Shown: positions 56,552 to 64,000 of the stretch, in pieces
Layout of the letters: each line of letters begins with the position of its first letter
Numbering within the stretch: position 1 is the first letter of the stretch
Assembly: GCF_001660815.1 (NCBI RefSeq)
Contig: NZ_LYMI01000078.1
Location: forward strand, 1 to 64,000
Length of the DNA stretch: 64,000 nt
Direction: 5' to 3'
Origin: Xanthomonas nasturtii
Lineage (GTDB): Bacteria > Pseudomonadota > Gammaproteobacteria > Xanthomonadales > Xanthomonadaceae
The notes under the pieces: model-generated
The model's database searches: none
The model's input: only the letters and a program-made list of their open reading frames with translations
Told to the model about the DNA's origin: nothing
Program-made: the position numbers and the translations under genes

Positions 56552-56690
56552 AGCAGCCGATAAAACAACTGTGCTCACTGCCAGTCGGGCGCAGCCGCTG
56601 CTCGGAATCGAGTACATACCACTCGTAGACGCTGGTTCCTCCGCGCCATCCACACCCACCTGACGACCGCTCCAGGCGCTCTGTGCGCCG
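56552..56690. repeat. flank duplicated downstream of the four-helix protein
   Basis: Partner of 51105-51230 (see that entry). The rest of this spacer up to 56807 shows no gene. Confidence 0.65.
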
Positions 56691-56807
56691 TCGCAACCAC
56701 GGCGCTGGACCATGGCGCTCTGGATAGATGACGACAGATCAGCTGGTTTACGCAGACATACACGCATTGCGCCCAGCCGCAGAACTATTTGGCTCATTGT
56801 TGACACA

Positions 56808-56834
56808 TAAAGAATCGTCGCCAGGAGCCGCTAG
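56808..56834 (+). promoter_or_regulatory. sigma28 (FliA) promoter of MCP 4
   Basis: TAAA (56808-56811), 15 bases, GCCGCTAG (56827-56834). Predicted start near 56841, 33 bases before the ATG. Confidence 0.75.
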
Positions 56835-56873
56835 CGTGCAAGACAACATCGCGCAGCGACACCCCGGAGTTAC

Positions 56874-59135
56874 ATGATGAACAAGTTCAACGATTGGCCC
56901 ATTCGCCGCAAGCTGATGTTTGCGTTCTGCCTCAGTGCCGTGCTCACCGCCCTGCTCGGCGGCCTGGGTTTTTCGCGCATGAAGCAGATGCAGCAGCAGA
57001 CCGCCCTCATCAATGAAGATGTAGTGCCGGTGCTGAGCAAGCTTTCGGAACTGCGTGGCTTCGCTGGCGAATTCCGCGTCTATGAAGTGGGCCAGTTCGT
57101 CAATCTGGACGACCCGGAGCGCTATGCGTATTTCTTCAAGCGCATGGACGAGATCCAGGCCAAGTACGCGCAGACCCAGAAGGCGCTGGACGCCAAGATC
57201 GGGCCGGATTCTGCGCTCAAGGCCGAATACGCCAAGCTGGCCGATGCCAGCACGCGCTACTTCGCCGCCAACGTGAAGCTGCGGACGTTGTACGCAACCA
57301 CTGACCGCGCTGCGGCGATGGAATTCTCGCGCAAGCAGTCTGGCGAGATCCGCAAGGAATTGTTCGCCTCGGTCGACAAGATGTATGCACAGCAGTCCAA
57401 GGCGCTGGGCGACATGGTCGCCGCCAGCGCAACCTCGTTCAAGTTCACCAGTGCGGTGCTGTTACTGGGCACCTTATTGATGGCCGCGCTGTCGATCACT
57501 TTCGGCTGGTTGATCGCGCGCGGCATCACCAACCCGCTGTCCAGGGCATTGGGCGCCATCCAGGCAGTGTCGCGCGGCGATCTGAGCGTGCAGGTGAGCA
57601 AGACCAGCAAGGATGAGATTGGCCAGATGCTCGACGCCACCGGCAACATGACCCAGATGCTGCGTCGTTTCACCGACGAAACCGCGCGCATGTCGCACCT
57701 GCATGCTGCCGAAGACATCACTCACCGCATGCCGGAAAATTTCCCCGGCGTGTACGGCACCCTGGCCGGCGGCATCAACACAATGATCTTCGAGCATCTG
57801 GATGCCATCACTGATTCGGTGCGCATTCTCAACCAGTACGCACAGGGCGACCTGACCCAGGACGCACGCCGTCTGCCGGCCAGCCGCGCGAACCTGCACG
57901 AGGCGATGGACGCGGCCAAGGCAAGCCTGTTGTCGATCAACACCGAGATCAAGCAGCTGGCGCAGGCTGCTGCGGCTGGAGATTTCAGCGCCCGCGGCGA
58001 CGCGGCGCGCTTCAAGTACGACTTCGCGGTGATGGTGTCGGATCTGAACTCGATGATGGAAGTCAGCGACCGCAACCTGGGCAAGCTGTCGCAGTTGCTC
58101 GGTGCCGTGGCCGAAGGCGACCTGACCGCACGCATGGACGGCGAATTCCACGGTGTATTCGCACGTCTGCGCGACGACGCCAATGCCACCACCCAGCGTC
58201 TGACCGACATCGTGGGCCGCATCAAGCACTCCACGCTGGCGATCAACACGGCCGCTGGAGAGATTGCGGCCGGTAACAACGACCTGTCGCAGCGCACCGA
58301 ACAGCAAGCAGCCAATCTGGAAGAAACCGCGGCCTCGATGGAAGAGCTCACCTCCACCGTCAAACAGAATGCCGAACACGCCCGCCAGGCCAACCAATTG
58401 GCGATCGGCGCTGCGGGTGTGGCCTCGCACGGCGGCAGCGTCGTCGGCCAGGTGGTCACCACCATGTCCGGCATCGAAACCTCGTCCAAGAAGATTGCCG
58501 AAATCATCAGCGTCATCGACGGCATCGCGTTCCAGACCAACATCCTGGCCTTGAATGCGGCGGTGGAAGCCGCGCGAGCCGGCGAACAGGGCCGTGGTTT
58601 TGCGGTGGTCGCCTCGGAAGTGCGCACGCTGGCCCAGCGTTCGGCCGGCGCCGCCAAGGAAATCAAGAGCTTGATCGACGACTCGGTCAGCAAGGTGGCA
58701 GAAGGCTCTGCGCTGGTGAATCAGGCCGGCAGCACCATGGCTGAAATCGTCTCCTCCGTGCAGCGCGTCACCGACATCATGAGCGAAATTTCTGCCGCCT
58801 CGCAGGAACAATCCAGCGGCATCGAGCAGGTCAACCAGACCGTGACGCAGATGGACGAAGCCACCCAGCAAAATGCCGCACTGGTGGAAGAAGCCACCGC
58901 CGCCGCACGCTCGATGGAAGAACAGGCGCAGCAACTCACCGAAGCGGTGGCGCTGTTCCGTCTGTCGGCCGAACTGGAAGCGGTCACCCGCGCCACGCCG
59001 GTGGTGCGCCACATCACCGGCAAGCGCCCGGTTGCAGCCAGCACGCCGGCCGCCAAGCAGCAGGTCGCGCGCCCGGCAGGCCGTGCGGCAGTGGCGTTGG
59101 CGCCGTCCAATGCGTCGGATTGGGCCGAGTTCTGA
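56874..59135 (+). CDS. methyl-accepting chemotaxis protein 4 (four-helix bundle sensor)
   Basis: The 753-residue receptor has a membrane segment (about 12-32), a 4HB_MCP_1 domain (about 35-190: [43 protein letters not shown]), a second segment, HAMP chain and signalling domain. It ends DWAEF, the CheR/CheB-docking pentapeptide. Two ATG codons (56874, 56877) follow a GGAG box at 56866. A strong terminator follows. Confidence 0.93.
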   Translation: MMNKFNDWPIRRKLMFAFCLSAVLTALLGGLGFSRMKQMQQQTALINEDVVPVLSKLSELRGFAGEFRVYEVGQFVNLDDPERYAYFFKRMDEIQAKYAQTQKALDAKIGPDSALKAEYAKLADASTRYFAANVKLRTLYATTDRAAAMEFSRKQSGEIRKELFASVDKMYAQQSKALGDMVAASATSFKFTSAVLLLGTLLMAALSITFGWLIARGITNPLSRALGAIQAVSRGDLSVQVSKTSKDEIGQMLDATGNMTQMLRRFTDETARMSHLHAAEDITHRMPENFPGVYGTLAGGINTMIFEHLDAITDSVRILNQYAQGDLTQDARRLPASRANLHEAMDAAKASLLSINTEIKQLAQAAAAGDFSARGDAARFKYDFAVMVSDLNSMMEVSDRNLGKLSQLLGAVAEGDLTARMDGEFHGVFARLRDDANATTQRLTDIVGRIKHSTLAINTAAGEIAAGNNDLSQRTEQQAANLEETAASMEELTSTVKQNAEHARQANQLAIGAAGVASHGGSVVGQVVTTMSGIETSSKKIAEIISVIDGIAFQTNILALNAAVEAARAGEQGRGFAVVASEVRTLAQRSAGAAKEIKSLIDDSVSKVAEGSALVNQAGSTMAEIVSSVQRVTDIMSEISAASQEQSSGIEQVNQTVTQMDEATQQNAALVEEATAAARSMEEQAQQLTEAVALFRLSAELEAVTRATPVVRHITGKRPVAASTPAAKQQVARPAGRAAVALAPSNASDWAEF
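58449..58781 (+). repeat. 333-bp tract identical to MCP 3
   Basis: Partner of 55891-56223. Confidence 0.9.
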
Positions 59136-59182
59136 GCCAGCGGTTGCAACGCTGGCAGCGTTGCAACAGGCCCCGTCATGCA

Positions 59183-59217
59183 GCCGCGCCCCTCACTCAC
59201 GGGGCGTGGCTTTTTTT
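59183..59217 (+). terminator. terminator after MCP 4
   Basis: GCCGCGCCCC (59183-59192), eight-base loop, GGGGCGTGGC (59201-59210), then seven T. Ten-base stem with two G-T pairs; a classic intrinsic terminator. Confidence 0.85.
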
Positions 59218-59432
59218 ATACCTGGCACCTTGCGGATTGATCGAAACGATTCGCGACGCAGTGTCCCGCCGATCCTCGCAACGCAATCTCGATGGTCGGC
59301 AAGACAACTGCAAGCCACCCATAAGACATTCGAATTTTCTTGCTTTATTTGGCATTACGGCAGGGTTTGCTTGGTGATAACGGGCGTTAACGCTCGCCTT
59401 GACCGGGATTGGCGGCCTGGCAGGACATGGCG

Positions 59433-59480
59433 TGTCCTGACGACTCACATCTGTGACCGTAGTTATGTTTTTTTGGCATA
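59433..59480 (+). promoter_or_regulatory. conserved upstream element of MCP 5 with TCAC-N4-GTGA palindrome
   Basis: TGTCCTGA, then TCACATCTGTGA (59445-59456), then CCGTAGTTATGT. The same block with the same spacing lies at 62089-62136 upstream of MCP 6. In both, the CTGTGACC part starts 56 bases before the -10 element. It looks like an activator or repressor site at about -70. Confidence 0.5.
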
Positions 59481-59487
59481 GAGGTAT

Positions 59488-59514
59488 TCAGGCCCCGCCC
59501 TCCGAGGCCGCTAT
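59488..59514 (+). promoter_or_regulatory. sigma28-like promoter of MCP 5
   Basis: TCAG (59488-59491), 15 bases, GCCGCTAT (59507-59514). Predicted start near 59521, 78 bases before the ATG. Confidence 0.6.
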
Positions 59515-59598
59515 TGCACTAGCACAACCAGTTCAACCGGCACCACCTACCTACCCACCCGCAGCGCAGCGCTGCCACTCAGCCTTCTGGGAACCGAT

Positions 59599-61857
59599 AT
59601 GAACGCATTTCTACAACGCTCCAACGTCGGCCCTCGCTTGGCAGCCGCATTCGCGGTGTTGATCGTGCTGTCCGGCATCATCGCCTTTATCGGCTATCGC
59701 GGCTTGAGTTCGGCGCATGCGTTGGTGGACGACATCGTGCACCAGAAGATGATCAAGATCCGATTATCGAACGATATGTTGAACGCCAATTACATCATCT
59801 CGATGCAGATGCGCAACTTGGTATTGCCTAACAGCGCCGAGCAGAGCAAGCGCTTTGCACAGACCATCCTGCTCAACCGGGAGACCTACACAAAGGTCCG
59901 CGAAAGGCTGCACGCAATGCATTCTTCGCCGCAGGAGCGTGCCCTTGGCAAGGAAATCGACGCACGGCGTGCCGTCGCACGGCCAGCTGTCGATGAGGTG
60001 ATGCAGCTGATCAAGGCCAATCAGTTGCAGCAGGCGCAGACACTACTGCTGAGCAAGGCTGCGGCACGCGTGCAGGCATGGCAGGACAAGATCGCCGAGA
60101 ACATCGCACTGCAGGACAAAGTTGCCACCGACGCCTCGGCGATCGCGCTGAAGTCGATGGACGATTCAAGCAAGCTCCTGGTGGCCGGCACCGTGTTGGT
60201 GGTGTTGCTCAGTGGCGCGTTGGGCCTGCTGATCACCCGTAGCCTGACCCAGCCGCTCAGCCGCGCCACCCGCGCTGCAGAATCCATTGCCGGCGGCAAG
60301 CTGGACAACGATGTGGAGACCCAGGCCACCGACGAAAGCGGCCGCCTGCTCAAGGCAATGAGCCGAATGCAGGAACAGTTGCGCAACCTGATCGCCGCGC
60401 AGGCCGACATGGCCAAGCGCCACGACGATGGCCAGATCAGCTTCCGTATCGATGCGTCGGCCTTCCCGGGCGACTACGGCCGCATGGCCAACGACACCAA
60501 CTTGCTGGTGGCCTCGCACGTGGCCGTGCAGACCGATCTGGCGCGCATCATGGGGCGCTATGCCATCGGCGACCTCAGCGACGACATGGATACGCTGCCC
60601 GGCGAAAAAGCGGCGTTCACCGACGCCATGGCGCAGGTCAAGCTCAACCTTGGCGCGATGAACGGTGAGATCAGGCAGCTGGCGCAGTCCGCCGCCAACG
60701 GCGACTTCAGCGCACGCGGCGATGCCGAGCGCTTTCAGTACGACTTCCGGGCGATGGTGGAGAGTCTCAACACCTTGATGTCCACCGCCGACGGCAACCT
60801 GCAGTCGCTCTCCAGCCTGTTGCAGTCCATCGCCGCCGGCGACCTCACCGCACGCATGAGCGGCGAATTCCGCGGCGTGTTCGCACAGATGCGCGACGAT
60901 GCCAACGCCACCGCCACGCAGCTGGCCGAGATCGTCAGCGGCATCAAGGCGTCGGCCGTTTCCATCAAGGGTGCCGCCAGCGAAATCGCCGCCGGCAACC
61001 AGGACCTGTCGCAGCGCACCGAGCAGCAGGCGGCCAACCTTGAAGAAACCGCCGCCTCGATGGAAGAGCTCACCTCCACCGTCAAGCAGAATGCCGAGGG
61101 CGCGCGTCAGGCCAACCAACTCGCCATTGGCGCCGCCAGCGTGGCGGTGCAAGGCGGCGATGTGGTCGGCAAGGTGGTCGACACCATGTCCGGCATCGAA
61201 GCCTCGTCCAAAAAGATCGCCGATATCATCAGCGTCATCGATGGCATCGCGTTCCAGACCAACATCCTGGCCTTGAACGCGGCGGTGGAAGCGGCACGCG
61301 CCGGCGAACAGGGCCGTGGCTTTGCAGTGGTGGCCTCGGAAGTCCGCACCCTCGCCCAGCGCTCCGCGGGCGCGGCCAAGGAGATCAAGGACCTCATCGA
61401 CGACTCCGTGCGACGCGTGGCCGAAGGCTCCGCGCTGGTGCACACCGCCGGCAAGACCATGAGCGAGGTGGTCGCCAGCGTGCAGCGCGTCACCGACATC
61501 ATGGGCGAGATCTCCGCGGCCTCGCAGGAACAGTCGGCCGGCATCGAGCAAGTCAACCAGACCGTGACCAGCATGGATGAAACCACCCAGCAGAACGCCG
61601 CGCTGGTGGAAGAAGCCACTGCCGCCGCGCGTGCGCTGGAAGAACAGGCCGTGGGTCTGACCGAAGCGGTCGCGGTGTTCAAGACCGATGCGACTTACCC
61701 GCAGGTCGCCACGCACACTGCTCCGCGCAGTGCTCCAAAAGCCGCTTCACCGGCGCGCAAGCCCGGCAGGCTTGCTGCCGCAACCGCCAGCAAGCCTGCT
61801 GCGCGCAGCAAGCCGGTGGCGGTTGCTTCCAACGAATCGAACTGGTCGGAGTTCTAA
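59599..61857 (+). CDS. methyl-accepting chemotaxis protein 5 (four-helix bundle sensor)
   Basis: The 752-residue receptor starts [21 protein letters not shown], with a membrane segment (about 13-33), four-helix-bundle sensor, second segment (about 192-212), a chain of HAMP units ([39 protein letters not shown]) and the signalling domain. It ends NWSEF, matching the CheR/CheB-docking pentapeptide. It is a close paralogue of MCP 6, also in its upstream region. Confidence 0.93.
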   Translation: MNAFLQRSNVGPRLAAAFAVLIVLSGIIAFIGYRGLSSAHALVDDIVHQKMIKIRLSNDMLNANYIISMQMRNLVLPNSAEQSKRFAQTILLNRETYTKVRERLHAMHSSPQERALGKEIDARRAVARPAVDEVMQLIKANQLQQAQTLLLSKAAARVQAWQDKIAENIALQDKVATDASAIALKSMDDSSKLLVAGTVLVVLLSGALGLLITRSLTQPLSRATRAAESIAGGKLDNDVETQATDESGRLLKAMSRMQEQLRNLIAAQADMAKRHDDGQISFRIDASAFPGDYGRMANDTNLLVASHVAVQTDLARIMGRYAIGDLSDDMDTLPGEKAAFTDAMAQVKLNLGAMNGEIRQLAQSAANGDFSARGDAERFQYDFRAMVESLNTLMSTADGNLQSLSSLLQSIAAGDLTARMSGEFRGVFAQMRDDANATATQLAEIVSGIKASAVSIKGAASEIAAGNQDLSQRTEQQAANLEETAASMEELTSTVKQNAEGARQANQLAIGAASVAVQGGDVVGKVVDTMSGIEASSKKIADIISVIDGIAFQTNILALNAAVEAARAGEQGRGFAVVASEVRTLAQRSAGAAKEIKDLIDDSVRRVAEGSALVHTAGKTMSEVVASVQRVTDIMGEISAASQEQSAGIEQVNQTVTSMDETTQQNAALVEEATAAARALEEQAVGLTEAVAVFKTDATYPQVATHTAPRSAPKAASPARKPGRLAAATASKPAARSKPVAVASNESNWSEF

Positions 61858-61882
61858 CCCTACGCAACATCGCCAGACCCAG

Positions 61883-61915
61883 AACCGCGTTCGGCATCGA
61901 GCGCGGTTTTTTTTT
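61883..61915 (+). terminator. terminator after MCP 5
   Basis: AACCGCG (61883-61889), 12-base loop, CGCGGTT (61902-61908), then T run to 61915. It starts 26 bases after the stop. Confidence 0.8.
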
Positions 61916-62088
61916 GCGTGCATCGCAACCGGGCGTCATCTGAGCACGACACACCGGACAACGACAAGTCATTGTGCGGACATTTTCAGGATCCATGTGC
62001 CGCAGTGGTTGAGCCTGTCTTCATGGCGTACCAGGCATCTGCGCTGACACCGTTCAAACCATTCCTGCAGCACCGTATGGACAAAAAA

Positions 62089-62136
62089 TGTCCTGAATAT
62101 TCACCTCTGTGACCGCAGTTATATATTTTGCGCATC
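62089..62136 (+). promoter_or_regulatory. conserved upstream element of MCP 6 with TCAC-N4-GTGA palindrome
   Basis: TGTCCTGA, then TCACCTCTGTGA (62101-62112), then CCGCAGTTATAT. Partner of the block at 59433-59480, with identical internal spacing. Confidence 0.5.
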
Positions 62137-62144
62137 ACAAACGT

Positions 62145-62170
62145 TCATTCCTGCATAGCCCAGCCGTTAT
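62145..62170 (+). promoter_or_regulatory. weak sigma28-like promoter of MCP 6
   Basis: TCAT (62145-62148) and GCCGTTAT (62163-62170) with a 14-base gap, one short of the usual 15. The good -10 element and its place relative to the conserved block, matching MCP 5, support it. Confidence 0.4.
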
Positions 62171-62256
62171 CCCAGAGAGCGGCGTCGGTATGATCATGAA
62201 GTCATGCCTTACGTCACACGCGCAGCAACACTCGCCACGACGTCTGGAAACCAGCC

Positions 62257-64000
62257 ATGAACACATTCTTGCAACGCTACAACGTGGGCCGCCGCCTTGG
62301 CGCGGCCTTCAGCATTTTGATCCTGCTGTCCGGCCTGCTGGTCGCCGCAGGCCTGGGAACGATGGCCGAAGCGCGTGCGCAGCTGGACTCCATCGTCAAA
62401 GACCGTTTGGTCAAGATTCGGCTCAGCAACAATATGCGCGCGGCCAACTCCGATATTTTCATCGCCATGGGCACGCTGTCCATGGTGACCAGCCAGGAAC
62501 TGAACGATCAGGCGTTGGAGACGGTCAAGCAAAAGCGCCAGGCCTACGCGCATGAGCGCAAGGCGCTGGATGCCTTCCCACCCACGCCTTCCGGCCGCAA
62601 GCTGCGCGCGCAAATCGATGCGGCGCGCGAGGTTGCCCGAGACCTTAACGACCAGGTCATGGCGCTTGCCATGCAAAACAAGAACGACGAAGCACAAAAG
62701 CTGATGGTCGAAAAAGCCCGCCCTGCCATGACCGCCTGGCAGGCCAGGATCGACGAAAACGTCGCATTGCAGGAAAAGCAGACCCAGGCAAGCTATGAGC
62801 AAGCGGTCGCCGCGATGAACCGCGGCAAGGCCATGTTGATTGCCGGTGGTGTCGCGGTGCTGGTGATCAGCAGCCTACTGGCAGTTCTCATCACCCGCAG
62901 CCTCACCCAGCCGCTGAACCGCGCTACCCGCACAGCCGAATCCATTGCCGCCGGCAACCTGGATAACGACGTGGAGACCCGCGCCAACGACGAAACCGGG
63001 CGTTTGCTCAAGGCGATGCAGAAGATGCAGCTGCAGCTACGCAATTTGCTGGCTGCACAGACCGACATGGCCAAGCGCCACGACGATGGCCAGATCAGCT
63101 TCCGTATCGATGCGGCCGCATTCCCCGGCGACTATGGCCGCATGGCGCACGACACAAATACGCTGGTGGGTTCGCACATCGCACTGAAGATGCGCATGTC
63201 GCAGATCATGGGCCGTTACGCGATTGGCGACCTCTCGGAAGACATGGAAAGACTCCCCGGCGAAAAGGCCGTGATCAGCGACACCATGGCGCAGGTCAAG
63301 GCCAACCTTGGCGCGATGAACAGCGAGATCAAGCAGCTGGCGCAAGCGGCCGCCAACGGCGACTTCAGCGCACGCGGCGATGCCGAGCGCTTCCAGTACG
63401 ACTTCCGGGTGATGGTGGAAAGCCTCAATACGCTGATGTCCACCGCCGACGGTAATCTGCAATCGCTGTCCGGGCTGTTGCAGTCCATCGCCGCCGGCGA
63501 CCTCACCGCGCGCATGAGTGGTGACTTCCGCGGCGTGTTTGCACAGATGCGCGACGATGCCAATGCCACTGCCACGCAGCTGGCCGTAATCGTCAGTGGC
63601 ATCAAGGCCTCGGCGACGTCCATCAAGGGTGCCGCCAGCGAAATCGCCGCCGGCAACCAGGATCTGTCGCAGCGCACAGAACAACAGGCCGCCAACCTGG
63701 AAGAAACCGCTGCATCCATGGAAGAACTCACATCCACCGTCAAGCAAAACGCCGAAAGCGCACGCCAGGCCAACCAGCTCGCCATCGGCGCGGCCGGCGT
63801 CGCGTCGCAGGGCGGCGAGATCGTCAGCAAGGTGGTCGAGACCATGAGCGGGATCGAGGCCTCGTCCAAGAAGATCGCCGACATCATCTCCGTCATCGAC
63901 GGCATCTCGTTCCAGACCAATATCCTGGCCTTGAACGCTGCGGTGGAAGCCGCACGCGCAGGCGAACAAGGCCGCGGATTTGCGGTGGTGGCATCGGAAG
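62257..64000 (+). CDS. methyl-accepting chemotaxis protein 6, truncated by window end
   Basis: ATG 62257 ([21 protein letters not shown]) opens a frame that runs past the window edge; 581 codons are visible. It has a membrane segment (about 13-33), a four-helix-bundle sensor ([21 protein letters not shown]), a second segment (about 190-212), HAMP units and the signalling domain up to [28 protein letters not shown]. It is a close paralogue of MCP 5. The C-terminus and any docking pentapeptide are outside the window. Confidence 0.92.
   Translation, partial: MNTFLQRYNVGRRLGAAFSILILLSGLLVAAGLGTMAEARAQLDSIVKDRLVKIRLSNNMRAANSDIFIAMGTLSMVTSQELNDQALETVKQKRQAYAHERKALDAFPPTPSGRKLRAQIDAAREVARDLNDQVMALAMQNKNDEAQKLMVEKARPAMTAWQARIDENVALQEKQTQASYEQAVAAMNRGKAMLIAGGVAVLVISSLLAVLITRSLTQPLNRATRTAESIAAGNLDNDVETRANDETGRLLKAMQKMQLQLRNLLAAQTDMAKRHDDGQISFRIDAAAFPGDYGRMAHDTNTLVGSHIALKMRMSQIMGRYAIGDLSEDMERLPGEKAVISDTMAQVKANLGAMNSEIKQLAQAAANGDFSARGDAERFQYDFRVMVESLNTLMSTADGNLQSLSGLLQSIAAGDLTARMSGDFRGVFAQMRDDANATATQLAVIVSGIKASATSIKGAASEIAAGNQDLSQRTEQQAANLEETAASMEELTSTVKQNAESARQANQLAIGAAGVASQGGEIVSKVVETMSGIEASSKKIADIISVIDGISFQTNILALNAAVEAARAGEQGRGFAVVASE

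Overview
The window is high-GC chromosomal DNA of a Xanthomonas-type gammaproteobacterium. This is supported by the flagellar gene order, MotC/MotD-type stator genes with a ParA/ParP pair, periplasmic-propeller GGDEF proteins, a Xanthomonas-Caulobacter type TonB receptor, and a type IV secretion effector with the XVIPCD export domain. No tRNA, rRNA or CRISPR array was seen. || Layout. 1-187: 5' end of an IS transposase running off the left edge. 503-12650: fliE-F-G-H-I-J-K, fliL-M-N-O-P, fliQ-R, i.e. MS ring, C ring, export ATPase complex, hook-length control and export gate. 12742-20584: three c-di-GMP genes (two tandem periplasmic-propeller diguanylate cyclases, one GGDEF-EAL protein). 20840-30796: flhB-flhA, then flhF-fleN-fliA-cheY-cheZ-cheA. 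30797-41020: accessory block inserted between cheA and motC, where related bacteria have a continuous cluster. It holds a minus-strand T4SS effector/immunity pair, an orphan lipoprotein, a SymE-like toxin locus with a structured leader, three unknown lower-GC genes, gene remnants, a TonB receptor and repeat-rich spacers. 41055-47611: motC-motD-parA-parP, then STAS-cheY-cheA. 48006-64000: an array of six methyl-accepting chemotaxis proteins (the last cut by the window end) and one small periplasmic four-helix-bundle protein. || Regulation. Five sites match the sigma54 rule GG-N10-GC, ahead of fliE, fliL, fliQ, flhB and flhF. A second set matches a FliA (sigma28) rule, TMAA-N15-GCCGNTAN, ahead of the first GGDEF gene, motC, the STAS-cheY-cheA unit, several MCPs and the small four-helix protein. 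This fits the usual hierarchy: sigma54 drives the basal body, export and FliA genes, and FliA then drives stator, chemotaxis and receptor genes. || How the genes work together. The flagellum is assembled by the Fli/Flh proteins, placed at a pole by FlhF/FleN, powered by MotC/MotD, and steered by two CheA/CheY sets fed by the MCP array. ParA/ParP probably hold the array at the pole, and the c-di-GMP enzymes couple motility to lifestyle. || Items most worth a second look: the effector/immunity pair with its flanking direct repeats, the three-gene unknown operon (34912-36352), the six-repeat region of ParP, a palindrome at fixed spacing upstream of two MCP promoters, and a 333-bp identical tract shared by two adjacent MCP genes. 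All calls come from reading the sequence; no database search was run.
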